A stretch of 64,000 nucleotides of DNA from Reyranella sp. CPCC 100927 (GTDB lineage Bacteria; Pseudomonadota; Alphaproteobacteria; Reyranellales; Reyranellaceae). The translations under genes and the position numbers were made by a program. The notes under the pieces are model-generated. The model worked only from the letters and a program-made list of their open reading frames with translations, ran no database searches and was not told the DNA's origin. Positions 1-9,006 of the stretch are shown piece by piece (within the stretch, counting starts at the first letter, position 1; each line of letters begins with the position of its first letter). The DNA is taken from assembly GCF_007859315.1 (NCBI RefSeq), contig NZ_VOHA01000001.1, positions 1 to 64,000 on the forward strand, in the 5' to 3' direction.

Positions 1-199
1 GGGTGCGGCGCCGACAAGAGTCCAAAGATCGACATCGACAATAAATCTTCGGGATGTCTCGCGCGGATCGTCGATCCCGTTCCACGCCGGCACACCCGGC
101 AGCGGATCCCCGGCGCAGCGCGCCGCCTGTCCAGCCCGCGTTTGCGTTTCCCGATAACGAGCACGATGTGTGAATACGGGAGCGCGCGGTGGGGGAGGA
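1..199. other. window edge, no recognisable gene
   Basis: These 199 bases lie beyond the 3' end of glnD. A short minus-strand reading frame could start at base 35 and run off the window edge, but it has no clear ribosome binding site and too few codons to identify. Nothing else is supported here. Confidence 0.4.
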
Positions 200-3037
200 C
201 TATTCCGCCGCGGTGTGGCGGGCCGCCGGCGTCTGGCGTTGGAACGTGGCGTCGAAGGCGCGGATCGCCTCTTCGATCGTCGTCTCGATTTCGGACAGCT
301 TGCGGGGGTTCACCACCTTCAGGCCGAACACGTCCTTGACGTAGAAGACGTCGACGGCGCGTTCGCCGTAGGTCGTGATATGGGCCGAGGCGATCTGCAG
401 GTTGAGGCCGGTCAATGCCCGCGTCACGACATGCAGGAAGCCGGGCCGGTCGCGTCCGTTCACCTCCAGCACCGTGTGGTTGTTGGAGGCGTTGTTGTCG
501 ATCAGTACCCGCGGTTCGACGGTGAAGACCCGGTCCCGCGTCGGGTAGTTCGGCTGCTGGCGCTGCAGTTCGATGGCGATGTCCAACCGGTTGACCAGGG
601 CAAGCTCGATGCGTGCCCGCAGGCGCGCCAGCCGGTCGGGCCGGTCGTAGGGCTTGCCCTCGAGGTCCTGGATCCAGAACGTGTCGAGCGCCATGCCGCT
701 GTTGAGCGTGAAGATCTTGGCATCGACGATGGTCGCGCCCGACACCGCCATGGCGCCGGCCAGACGGGCGAACAGGCCGTGCGTGTCGACGGTGTAGATC
801 GTAACCTCGGTGGCCGAGCGGACGGGATCGACGCGGTGCTCGATGCGCAGGTGCGCACCGGTGCGCTCGGCCTCGCGGACCATGCGCGCGTGGCGCGCCA
901 GGACCGGGGGCTCGAACGACAGCCAGTAGGCGGCGCTGGCGCTGGCCGCCAGGGCGTCCTTGTCGGCGTCGCTCCAGTCCGACAGCAGCTTGGCCGTCTC
1001 GGTCTGGGCCCAGCTGACCCGGGTGCGGCGACCGCCTTGCAGGGTGCCGCCCGAAAGGACCTGTTCGGTGGCGAAATAGAGCTGCCGCAGCAGCGCCGCC
1101 TTCCAGCCGTTCCAGACATTGGGGCCGACGGCGCGGATGTCGCAGACGGTCAGCACCAGCAGCAGGCGCAGCCGCTCGGGCGATTGCACCAGCTGGGCGA
1201 AATCGGTGATGGTCTTGGGGTCCAGCAGGTCGCGCTGGAACGCCGTGCCCGACATCGCCAAGTGATAGCGCACCAGCCAGGCAACGGTTTCGGTTTCGGC
1301 TGGATCGAGACCCAGCCGCGGGCCGAGCTGGTTGGCCACCTCGGCGCCCAGCACCGAATGATCGCCGCCGCGGCCCTTGGCGATGTCATGCAGCAGCACC
1401 GAGAGATAGAGCACCTCGCGCGACAGCACCTTGTGCACGATATCGGACGATACCGGCAGGTCTTCCGTCAGCGTGCCGGCCTCGATGCGCGACAGGATGC
1501 CGATGGCGCGGATCGTGTGCTCGTCGACCGTGTACGTGTGGTACATGTCGTGCTGGGTCTGCGCCACGACACGGCCGAAGTCAGGAATGAAGCGGCCGAA
1601 GACGCCGGCTTCATTGAGCCGCCGCAAGGTCGTCTCGGGATCCTTGCGCGAGGTCAGCATCGCCATGAACAGGCGATTGGCCTCCGGGTTGTCGCGCAGC
1701 CGGGCGTCGACCAGCTTGATGTTCTGGGTGATCAGCCGCAAGGTCGCGGGATGGATGTCGATGTCGTTTTCCTGCGCGACATGGAACAGGCGCAGGAAGC
1801 AGACCGGATCCTTGGCGAAGTCGTCGATGCCGGCCACCGCCAGCCGTTGGCCGTCGATGCGGAAGCCTTCCAGCTGCTTGGGTCGCAAGGTCTCCCACAG
1901 CACGCGCAGGCGCGGCTTGCGCCGGCGTGAATCCTCCAGCGCCGCCACGAAGATGCGCGTCAGGTCGCCCACCGTCTTGGCGTGCAGGTAATAGTGCTTC
2001 ATGAAGCGCTCGACACCGCGCGAGCCGGGCCGATCGGCATAGCCCAGCAGCCGCGCGATCTCGCGCTGCAGGTCGAACGGCAGGCGATCGTCGGGCCGTC
2101 CGGTCAGGTAGTGGATATGGCAGCGTACCGTCACGAGGAACTGCTCGGCGCGCCGGAACTGGCGTGCTTCGCCTGACGTCAGCACATGCTTGTCGACCAT
2201 GCCGGCGACATCGGCGACGCGGTACAGATATTTGGCGATCCAGTACAGCGTCTGCAGGTCGCGCAGGCCGCCTTTGCCTTCCTTGACGTTGGGCTCCACG
2301 ACATAGCGGGAATCGCCCATGCGCTGATGCCGCGAATCGCGTTCGGCCAGCTTGGCCTCGAGAAAGTCCAGGCCCTCGCCGACCAGGAACTTCTGCGAAA
2401 ACTCACGGCGCAAGGTTTCGAACAACGCCTGCTCGCCCCACAGATAGCGGGCTTCCAGCAGCGCAGTGCGGATCGTCACGTCCCTGTCAGCTTGGCGGAT
2501 ACACTCCTCGACCGAACGAGTCGCATGCCCCACCTTCAGCCCCAGATCCCACAACAGGTAGAGAATGTACTCGACGATCTGTTCGCCGCGCGGCGTCTGC
2601 TTGTAAGGCAGCAGGAACAGGAGATCGATATCCGACTGAGGCGCCAGCTCAGCGCGACCATAGCCGCCGGTCGCCACCAGCGTGATCTGTTCGGCCATGC
2701 TGGGGTTGGCGGCGGGGAAGGCATGTTCGTTGGCAAGGTCGAACAACACCCGCAGCAGCTGGTCCATCAGGAACGAGGTTGCCGCCAGTACGGCCGGTCC
2801 GTCGTTGAGGCCACGGGTGGCTCCGCCGGTGCGGTCGCTGCTGTCGCCGTAGAACCGATGGCGGATCTCGGCCCGTCCCTTGGCCAGCGCCTCCTTGAAC
2901 AGCGCCAGCGTGGGCGCGCGCGGTGGCTCGGTGCCGGCCGGTGCATCGTCCAGCAGCGTTTCGATTGCCGCCATCAGGGCCTTGCGGTCGATGATGTCGC
3001 GGCGGCGCGGGATGTGGTCGTAGTGGCCGGCGGCCAT
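200..3037 (-). CDS. glnD: bifunctional uridylyltransferase/uridylyl-removing enzyme GlnD
   Basis: This cytoplasmic nitrogen sensor uridylylates PII proteins when glutamine is low and deuridylylates them when glutamine is high. The roughly 945-residue product has the family architecture. A nucleotidyltransferase motif GGYGRAELAPQSDIDLL lies near residues 124-140. An HD domain with LLHDIAKGRGGDHS lies near 550, for UMP removal. Two C-terminal ACT domains for glutamine sensing follow, the last near VLEVNGRDRPGFLHVV. The start at 3037 (MAAGHYDH) is chosen over the ATG at 3073 because AAGGAG sits five bases upstream. The gene is divergent from the ComEA-like gene. Length and motifs are normal, so the call is secure. 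Confidence 0.97.
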   Translation of the reverse strand: MAAGHYDHIPRRRDIIDRKALMAAIETLLDDAPAGTEPPRAPTLALFKEALAKGRAEIRHRFYGDSSDRTGGATRGLNDGPAVLAATSFLMDQLLRVLFDLANEHAFPAANPSMAEQITLVATGGYGRAELAPQSDIDLLFLLPYKQTPRGEQIVEYILYLLWDLGLKVGHATRSVEECIRQADRDVTIRTALLEARYLWGEQALFETLRREFSQKFLVGEGLDFLEAKLAERDSRHQRMGDSRYVVEPNVKEGKGGLRDLQTLYWIAKYLYRVADVAGMVDKHVLTSGEARQFRRAEQFLVTVRCHIHYLTGRPDDRLPFDLQREIARLLGYADRPGSRGVERFMKHYYLHAKTVGDLTRIFVAALEDSRRRKPRLRVLWETLRPKQLEGFRIDGQRLAVAGIDDFAKDPVCFLRLFHVAQENDIDIHPATLRLITQNIKLVDARLRDNPEANRLFMAMLTSRKDPETTLRRLNEAGVFGRFIPDFGRVVAQTQHDMYHTYTVDEHTIRAIGILSRIEAGTLTEDLPVSSDIVHKVLSREVLYLSVLLHDIAKGRGGDHSVLGAEVANQLGPRLGLDPAETETVAWLVRYHLAMSGTAFQRDLLDPKTITDFAQLVQSPERLRLLLVLTVCDIRAVGPNVWNGWKAALLRQLYFATEQVLSGGTLQGGRRTRVSWAQTETAKLLSDWSDADKDALAASASAAYWLSFEPPVLARHARMVREAERTGAHLRIEHRVDPVRSATEVTIYTVDTHGLFARLAGAMAVSGATIVDAKIFTLNSGMALDTFWIQDLEGKPYDRPDRLARLRARIELALVNRLDIAIELQRQQPNYPTRDRVFTVEPRVLIDNNASNNHTVLEVNGRDRPGFLHVVTRALTGLNLQIASAHITTYGERAVDVFYVKDVFGLKVVNPRKLSEIETTIEEAIRAFDATFQRQTPAARHTAAE

Positions 3038-3224
3038 GGTGCTCCTTGTGCCCATCTTACAGGCCACGCGCAACCGGTGACAGGGGCCGGCCGATGCCGC
3101 ACTTTTGCCGTCTTGCGGCGGCGATCTAGGGCCTGCGAGCCCGCCGCCCTCAACCGATAAACGGTTGGCTGTGCAAGTTTATTGCGTCCGGCCCTCCCCT
3201 CGGGCCGTTATGGAGGAAAAGATC

Positions 3225-3785
3225 ATGGCTCGTATCAGACTCGTTCTGCCGGCGTTGCTGGCCGGCACCGTATTGCTGGCGACCCCGTTGCTGGCGCAGG
3301 TTCAGTCCCAGCCGCTGCCGCCACCCAGTGGCACGCCGTCTGCCCCACCGGCGCCATCGGCAACGCCGCCGTCCACCCCCACGCCGCCGTCAACACCGGC
3401 GCCCTCGACCAAGACCGAGCCGGCCAAGACGCCGACGCCGGGCACCAAGCCGGCAACCACCAAGCCGGCGCAGGCCACCACCTGCCCCGATGAGAAAGTC
3501 GACGTCAACAGCGCCTCCACCGACAGCCTGAAGAAGCTGCCGCAGATCGGCGTGCAGCGCGCCAATGCCATCGTGAAGGCTCGGCCTTATGCGGCGCCTG
3601 AGGATCTGGTGAAGAAGAAGGTCCTCAAGAAAGCGGTGTACGACAAGATCAGGTCCTGCATCACGGCATCGGGCGTGGCGCCCAGCGCGCCGGTGGCCAA
3701 GGCCAAGGGCGCGGCCCCGGCCGCCAAGACGCCGGCTGGTGCCCCGGTGCCGCTGCCGACACCGGCCGCCGAGCCCAAGCAGTAA
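3225..3785 (+). CDS. secreted ComEA-like helix-hairpin-helix protein
   Basis: The 186-residue product starts with a signal peptide (MARIRLVLPALLAGTVLLATPLLAQ). A Pro/Thr/Ala-rich linker follows (about 28-85), then one helix-hairpin-helix unit (about 90-147) reading KVDVNSASTDSLKKLPQIGV, and an Ala/Pro-rich tail. The HhH unit resembles the DNA-binding domain of ComEA, and two cysteines (87 and 145) bracket it and could form a disulfide. The start at 3225 follows GGAGGAAAAGATC; the upstream in-frame ATG lacks this support. A periplasmic DNA-binding role is inferred from the fold only, because no other competence genes are visible nearby. Confidence 0.8.
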   Translation: MARIRLVLPALLAGTVLLATPLLAQVQSQPLPPPSGTPSAPPAPSATPPSTPTPPSTPAPSTKTEPAKTPTPGTKPATTKPAQATTCPDEKVDVNSASTDSLKKLPQIGVQRANAIVKARPYAAPEDLVKKKVLKKAVYDKIRSCITASGVAPSAPVAKAKGAAPAAKTPAGAPVPLPTPAAEPKQ

Positions 3786-3855
3786 AAACGGTCGCGTCGG
3801 TCAGCCGTCTGGATGACTGGAGCGATCAGCCTGTAGCTCATAGTATCGCCCGCTC

Positions 3856-5328
3856 ATGACCACCGCGGGGAGCGATACGATCTATGCCCTGGCGTCGGCG
3901 CTGCCGGCGCGGCGCGGTGGCGCCGGCGTGGCGGTCATCCGCCTGTCCGGCCCGCGCGTGGGCGATGCCTTCGTTTTCCTGACGGAACCCGGCGCTTTTG
4001 CCCGCGGCGGCTCGGCGCGTGATCCTGCACTGCCGCCACCGCGCCAGCCGGTACTGCGACCGTTCCTGGACCCGGTGACCGGGGAGGTGATCGATCGCGG
4101 GTTGGCCATGCGTTTTGCAGCGCCACGATCCTATACCGGCGAGGATGTCGCCGAATTTCATCTCCACGGCGGCCGCGCCGTCATCGAGGCGGCGCTGGCG
4201 GCGATTGCCCGGCTGCCGTTCTGCCGGCTGGCTGAACCGGGCGAGTTCACGCGCCGCGCCTTCGAGCATGGCAAGCTCGACCTGACCGCCGCCGAGGGCA
4301 TTGCCGACCTGGTCGGCGCCGAGACCGCGGCCCAGCGGCGCCAGGCATTGCGCCAGGTCGATGGCGCGTTGGGGCTGTTGTACGAGGACTGGCGCACGGT
4401 GCTGCTGCGGGCGCTGGCTCACCTGGAAGCCGACATCGATTTTCCCGACGAAGACCTGCCGCACGGCATCGCCGGGGCGGTGCGGCCCGACCTGGTGGTG
4501 CTGAGGGCCGCGATTGCCGGCCACCTGGACGACCGGCGGGGCGAGCGGCTGCGCGATGGTGTCTCGATCGCCATCGTCGGACCGCCCAACGCCGGCAAGT
4601 CGTCGCTGCTGAACCTGATTGCGCAGCGCGAGGCGGCGATCGTCTCGACCGTGGCCGGCACGACACGCGATGTGATCGACGTCCATCTCGACCTCGACGG
4701 CTATCCCGTCACTGTCGCCGACACTGCGGGTCTGCGCGATACCGTCGATCCCATCGAAGTGGAAGGGGTACGTCGCGCCCGCGCCCGCGCCGAAGATGCC
4801 GACCTGCGCGTGCTGGTTGTTCCGGCCGCGGCGCAGGCCGGACAGGCCGCTGACTGGCCGGCGATGGCCGCCGCCGCCCGCGGCGCTCTGACGACATGGC
4901 AGCCGGCGGTCGATGTGATCGTCGTCAACAAGATCGACCTGGTGACAGACCGCGCCGCTGCTGGCCCTCAGCCGCCGCATGTCGCCGTCTCGGCGCAGAC
5001 CGGCGAAGGCGTGCCGGCGCTGCTCAAGCGGCTCGGGACCGCTGTGGCACGGTTGTTGGGCGAGGCACCGGATGGCGATGCGGATACGGCAGCGCGTGAT
5101 CGTGTGCTGGCGCCGCCGCCGCTGACACGGGCGCGCCATCGGGAAGCGCTGACGCATTGCCTGGCCGCGCTCGACCGTGCGCTGGCGCCGCCGACCCAGG
5201 CGGCGCTGCCCGAACTGATGGCCGAGGATGTGCGGCTGGCCGCGCGGGCGCTGGGCCGGATCACCGGCCGCGTTGGCGTCGAGGACCTGCTCGATGTGAT
5301 CTTCCGCGATTTTTGCATCGGCAAGTAA
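3856..5328 (+). CDS. mnmE: tRNA modification GTPase MnmE
   Basis: With MnmG this enzyme makes the cmnm5 modification at wobble uridine 34 of certain tRNAs, using tetrahydrofolate chemistry. The 490-residue protein has an N-terminal TrmE domain with the YTGEDVAEFHLHGG segment. A GTPase domain follows, with G1 GPPNAGKS (242-249), TTRD (269-272), DTAG (289-292) and NKID (358-361). The C-terminus ends in the diagnostic FCIGK motif, whose cysteine is family-conserved. No good ribosome binding site precedes the start. Its usual partner mnmG lies 10 kb downstream rather than adjacent. Confidence 0.97.
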   Translation: MTTAGSDTIYALASALPARRGGAGVAVIRLSGPRVGDAFVFLTEPGAFARGGSARDPALPPPRQPVLRPFLDPVTGEVIDRGLAMRFAAPRSYTGEDVAEFHLHGGRAVIEAALAAIARLPFCRLAEPGEFTRRAFEHGKLDLTAAEGIADLVGAETAAQRRQALRQVDGALGLLYEDWRTVLLRALAHLEADIDFPDEDLPHGIAGAVRPDLVVLRAAIAGHLDDRRGERLRDGVSIAIVGPPNAGKSSLLNLIAQREAAIVSTVAGTTRDVIDVHLDLDGYPVTVADTAGLRDTVDPIEVEGVRRARARAEDADLRVLVVPAAAQAGQAADWPAMAAAARGALTTWQPAVDVIVVNKIDLVTDRAAAGPQPPHVAVSAQTGEGVPALLKRLGTAVARLLGEAPDGDADTAARDRVLAPPPLTRARHREALTHCLAALDRALAPPTQAALPELMAEDVRLAARALGRITGRVGVEDLLDVIFRDFCIGK

Positions 5329-5394
5329 GCGTCGCCTTGCGTCAAACCAGCGGTTGTTGGACCATCGATACCGTACACGATGGGAGGCGATCGT

Positions 5395-7236
5395 GTGACG
5401 GGATCTCTCCTGCAACCACAGTCCGACGATGGTGATCCGTTCGGCGTCCTGCCGGTGGGTACGCTCATCGCCAAGTACGAGATTGTCGACGTACTGGGCC
5501 AGGGCGGCTTCGGTATCACCTATCGCGCGCGCGACACGCAGCTGGATCGCGAGGTTGCGATCAAGGAGTATCTACCGACGAGTTGCGCCAAGCGGCTGGG
5601 CGGTCTGACGGTTCTACCGCGCACGGCGAAGGCGGCCGATGATTTCCATTGGGGCCGCGAGCGCTTTCTCGATGAAGCGCGGACTCTGGCGCGACTGGAG
5701 GCGGCGCCGGGTATCGTCGGCGTGCACGATTTCCTCGAGGCGAACGGCACGGCCTACATGGTCATGGCACTGGTGCGGGGCGAGACGCTGGAGGCGCGTC
5801 TGCGGCGCACGGAGCGGTTGACGCAGACGGTGATCGAGCATTTTTTGACGCCCCTGCTGGACGGCTTGGAGCGGGTGCATGAGGCGGGCTTCGTGCATCG
5901 CGATATCACGCCATCCAATATCCTGATCGACAGCAATGGCCTGCCGACCCTGATCGACTTCGGTGCGTCGCGCTTGGCACTGCAGGGGCGCACGCAGGCG
6001 ATGACGGCCATCGTGACGCCGGGTTACGCCGCGCCCGAGCAGGCGACAGCGGGCAGACAAGGACCGTGGACCGACATCTACGGTATGGCCGCGACTCTGT
6101 ACCGTTGCGTCGCTGGCACGCCGCCGCCGCCGGCGCTGCAACGGATGGCGGACGACCGTCTGGCGCCAGCCGCCGTGCTCGGCCGTGGGCACTACACGGC
6201 CAGCCTGCTGACGGTGATCGACGCCGGTCTCAGGTTGAAGGCAGGGGAGCGGCCACAGACGATCGGGGCCTGGCGACGGATGATGGCGGTCATGCCGCCG
6301 GCGGCAACGGTCATGCCGCGGGATACGATCACCCGGCGGATGCATGAGCCGCTGGTACCCCTGCAGGCGCCGACGAAACTCCGCCCCAGACTGGCAGCAG
6401 CGATGGCGTGCGGCGTGATGGCGGTGGGTGCGACGATCGCCTGGATGAGTTTTCGGCCCGCGGTGGAGGCACCGCGACAAGGCCAGTCTGCTGTTCTGCC
6501 GCCGCAGGAAGACGCGGCGCGCAAGCCCGTGGAAGACAAGGCAAAAGCCGATTCCGAGGCACGACGGCAAGCAGAAGCGGCCGAAGCCGCCTTGCGACTG
6601 TCGGAGCAGGATCGGCGGCGGGTGCAGATCGCACTCACGTCGTTGGGCCATGATACGCGTGGCAGTGATGGGTATTTCGGTGCCCGTACCCGGCAGATGA
6701 TCGCGCTGTGGCAGAAAAACCAAAATGTGATGGACACCGGCTTTCTGACCGCCGTGCAGCTGCCAATGTTGTACCGTCAGGCGGCGCCAGCGCTCAGTCG
6801 CTACGACGAGGATCTGCGTCGACAGGATGAAGCGCGCCGGGCTGAGGAGACGCGGCGCGCCGACGAGGAACGGAGACGCCAGCCCCAGTCCGCGACGGCA
6901 GCACCACCGGCCGACGGCGTGTCCGCCTATGATGGTCGATGGACGGGAACACTGCGGTGCGACGATCTGCTGTCTCGCAACCAGACGATTGAGCTGACGA
7001 TCGGCAATGGTCGTGGCACCTACCGCCGCAATCCCCTCGAACTCGCACTCGAGCTGCGGGGTGATCGCGTCAGAGTGTCCTTGCTCGGTGCTTCCGATCG
7101 GCGTCCGGGAGCGTCTGTCCAGGGAGAACTGAACGGACGCTCAACCGAAACCAGCGTAGAGGCCGCAGGAGCCGTTCGGTCTCCGGGATGGTCCGACGGA
7201 TCCGCCAATTGCACGCTCAGCCTCTCGAAACAATGA
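5395..7236 (+). CDS. membrane Ser/Thr protein kinase with peptidoglycan-binding-like domain
   Basis: The product is a Hanks-type kinase of about 613 residues. It shows the glycine loop GQGGFG, the ATP lysine in VAIKEYLP, a catalytic loop HRDITPSN, the DFGASR metal motif and a TPGYAAPEQ segment. A transmembrane helix lies near residues 332-352. Outside it are an Ala/Glu/Arg coiled coil, a peptidoglycan-binding-1-like module (about 407-460, including YFGARTRQMIALWQ), a second charged helix and a C-terminal beta-rich domain. The catalytic loop has Thr where most active kinases have Lys. The GTG start at 5395 is preferred over the ATG at 5380 because GGGAGG lies seven bases before it. The substrate is unknown; wall sensing is inferred. 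Confidence 0.88.
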   Translation: MTGSLLQPQSDDGDPFGVLPVGTLIAKYEIVDVLGQGGFGITYRARDTQLDREVAIKEYLPTSCAKRLGGLTVLPRTAKAADDFHWGRERFLDEARTLARLEAAPGIVGVHDFLEANGTAYMVMALVRGETLEARLRRTERLTQTVIEHFLTPLLDGLERVHEAGFVHRDITPSNILIDSNGLPTLIDFGASRLALQGRTQAMTAIVTPGYAAPEQATAGRQGPWTDIYGMAATLYRCVAGTPPPPALQRMADDRLAPAAVLGRGHYTASLLTVIDAGLRLKAGERPQTIGAWRRMMAVMPPAATVMPRDTITRRMHEPLVPLQAPTKLRPRLAAAMACGVMAVGATIAWMSFRPAVEAPRQGQSAVLPPQEDAARKPVEDKAKADSEARRQAEAAEAALRLSEQDRRRVQIALTSLGHDTRGSDGYFGARTRQMIALWQKNQNVMDTGFLTAVQLPMLYRQAAPALSRYDEDLRRQDEARRAEETRRADEERRRQPQSATAAPPADGVSAYDGRWTGTLRCDDLLSRNQTIELTIGNGRGTYRRNPLELALELRGDRVRVSLLGASDRRPGASVQGELNGRSTETSVEAAGAVRSPGWSDGSANCTLSLSKQ

Positions 7237-7253
7237 TGCGGGCGCGGCCGATC

Positions 7254-7272
7254 GTTGCGAATCGTTCTCAAT
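7254..7272. promoter_or_regulatory. putative Fur box
   Basis: Read on the minus strand this 19-mer is ATTGAGAACGATTCGCAAC. That resembles the Fur-box form with GAGAA and GATTCGCAA half-sites seen before many fecI genes. It lies about 57 bp upstream of the fecI-like start. Iron-responsive Fur (or Irr) repression is inferred from position and similarity. Confidence 0.5.
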
Positions 7273-7328
7273 GGAGCTAGCGTGCCAATTCCCGATGGTC
7301 GGCACCGCCGCAGCCATGGCGGAGCAGG

Positions 7329-7871
7329 ATGTCCGACCCGTACCAGAAACTTCTGGCCGTTTTCACCGAGCAGCGCGACGCGTTGACCCGGTTCCTGGCG
7401 CGCCGGCTGGGCAACGATGCCACGGCGGAGGACCTGACGCAGGAAGCCTGGCTGCGCATCGCCAGTGGTGGTGCGCCGGCGATCGCCAATCCGCGTGCGT
7501 ATCTGTTCCGGATCGCGGCCAACCTGGCGGTGGACCACCAGCGCAGCGAGGCCCGCCGGCCGCTGGCCGCCGGCGAGATCGACGCGCTGCTCGACGTGCC
7601 CGACGAAGCGCCGGATGCATCCGCAATCGCGGCGTCGCGCGATGAGCTGGCATTCCTGCAACGGGCGCTCGATGAACTGCCGGCACGGCGTCGCGCGATT
7701 TTCCTGGCGGCGCGCCTGGGCGCGCAAACCCATCGCGAGATTGCCGAGCGGCACGGCATTTCCACACGGGCTGTGGAGATCAATGTGCAGCGCGCGCTGG
7801 AGCACTGTGCCCGACGCCTGGAAAAAAACCTCGTTCGCCGCTTCGGTCCTCGTGCACCCGAATCGTCTTGA
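7329..7871 (+). CDS. FecI-like ECF RNA polymerase sigma factor
   Basis: The 180-residue protein has sigma-70 region 2 (about 13-75, with AEDLTQEAWLRIA and NPRAYLFRIAANLAVDH). It also has region 4 (about 115-170, with LPARRRAIFLAARLG and HREIAERHGISTRAVEINVQRAL), and no region 3, as in ECF factors. It sits directly upstream of fecR and a TonB receptor with an N-terminal signalling domain. This is the standard cell-surface signalling order, so it should transcribe the receptor when substrate is bound. The start follows GGAG. A Fur-box-like site lies upstream. Confidence 0.92.
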   Translation: MSDPYQKLLAVFTEQRDALTRFLARRLGNDATAEDLTQEAWLRIASGGAPAIANPRAYLFRIAANLAVDHQRSEARRPLAAGEIDALLDVPDEAPDASAIAASRDELAFLQRALDELPARRRAIFLAARLGAQTHREIAERHGISTRAVEINVQRALEHCARRLEKNLVRRFGPRAPESS

Positions 7872-7931
7872 TAGACGGGAATAGCGCACTAGCGTCATGG
7901 TTGTGTTCAGGCGCGGGAAGCGGTCGGGTTC

Positions 7932-8891
7932 ATGTCGGATTTTCCTGATGACACAGCGAGGGCCGACGCCCTTGCGCGCGAGGCGCGTGTTTGGGTTGTT
8001 CGTTTGACCTCTGGCACGGCGACGCACGAGGATGCCGATGCCGTGGCAGCCTGGCGGCGACGCAGTCCGGCACATGAGGCTGCCTTTCGCTCCGCCGCGG
8101 TGCTGTGGAAGCGCACCGGTCAGGCCGTGCGATTGCCCGCAACAGCGGTGACGTCGCGGCCGCCGCTGCGAGGCCGGCGCGCGATGATGGCGGGTGGCGC
8201 GCTGGTCGCGGCGGCGGCCGCGGTGATGGTGGCCGGAGTCGGGCTGGGCTATCTGCCTTCGGCGCGTGGCTGGTTGGCGGATCATTACACGGCGACAGGC
8301 GAGCAGAAGCGGGTAGCGCTGCCGGACGGCAGCGTGGCAACGCTCAACACCCGCACCAGCCTGTCCGTTGCGTTCACGGCGCAGCAGCGTCGGGTTGTGC
8401 TGATTGACGGCGAGGCGTCGTTTGCCGTCGTCCAGGACCCACAGCGTCCCTTTGTGGTGGCTGCCGGCGCCGGGACGACGATGGCCACAGGCACCCTGTT
8501 TGCCGTGCGTCGCCAGGGTGAGATCACCCGGGTGATCTGCGAGGAAGGTGCTGTCGCGGTGTCGGCGGGTGCGGACGTCCGTCTGCCGGCCGGTGGCGTG
8601 GTCACCTATGATGGCAACGGTGTGCGTTCCGACATGCGGGTCGACATTGCTGCAGAGAACGCCTGGCGGGGCGGCATGCTGGTGTTTCGCGACCGCACGC
8701 TGGGTCATGTCGTCGATGAGATCAACCGCTACCGCCGCGGCCGGGTCTGGATCGACAGCGCGGCGGCCGCCCGGCGCAAGGTGACCGGCGTCTTTCACCT
8801 CGACCGGCTCGACGAGGCGCTGGCTCACATCGAGCACAGCCTGGGCCTGCACGCGACCTACCTGCCGGCAGGTGTGGTCATCCTCCGCTAG
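7932..8891 (+). CDS. FecR family anti-sigma/signal transducer
   Basis: The 319-residue inner-membrane protein relays the receptor signal to the FecI-like sigma factor. It has a cytoplasmic DUF4880-type N-terminus (about 15-58, with WVVRLTSGTATHEDADAVAAW). One transmembrane segment follows near 78-102, then the FecR domain (about 112-205, with LPDGSVATLNTRTSLSV) and a C-terminal STN-like region (about 250-318) for contact with the receptor. It lies 60 bp after the sigma gene and just before the receptor. Confidence 0.92.
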   Translation: MSDFPDDTARADALAREARVWVVRLTSGTATHEDADAVAAWRRRSPAHEAAFRSAAVLWKRTGQAVRLPATAVTSRPPLRGRRAMMAGGALVAAAAAVMVAGVGLGYLPSARGWLADHYTATGEQKRVALPDGSVATLNTRTSLSVAFTAQQRRVVLIDGEASFAVVQDPQRPFVVAAGAGTTMATGTLFAVRRQGEITRVICEEGAVAVSAGADVRLPAGGVVTYDGNGVRSDMRVDIAAENAWRGGMLVFRDRTLGHVVDEINRYRRGRVWIDSAAAARRKVTGVFHLDRLDEALAHIEHSLGLHATYLPAGVVILR

Positions 8892-9006
8892 GCGAAAAAA
8901 GTTCTTTCAGCGCGATTCGGTCACGAGGGTCTCCGCACGTCAATGAAAGTAAGACCCATTCGCATTCGCGATATGGGCAGTGAATGTGCGTGTTCTTGGG
9001 GGACCA
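8892..9006 (+). promoter_or_regulatory. probable FecI-type promoter region of the TonB receptor
   Basis: The gap between fecR and the receptor holds a GAAAAAAG tract near 8894 and a GGTCTCCGCACGTC stretch near 8929-8942. Together they resemble the A-tract plus CGTC arrangement often found before FecI-controlled receptor genes. An imperfect CCCAT/ATGGG inverted repeat lies near 8955-8977. Exact promoter positions are inferred. Confidence 0.3.

Noticed and set aside
170-1930. Long plus-strand ORF opposite glnD
   Set aside because: It is antisense to a well-supported glnD, is Arg/Gln/His-rich and shows no domain; GC bias at third positions opens such frames.
3838-5415. 525-aa minus-strand ORF opposite mnmE
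   Set aside because: It mirrors mnmE, has low-complexity Arg/Gln composition and no recognisable motif.
8955-8977. CCCAT/ATGGG near-palindrome before the TonB receptor as a second Fur box
   Set aside because: Only five outer bases pair and the inner sequence does not match a Fur consensus.
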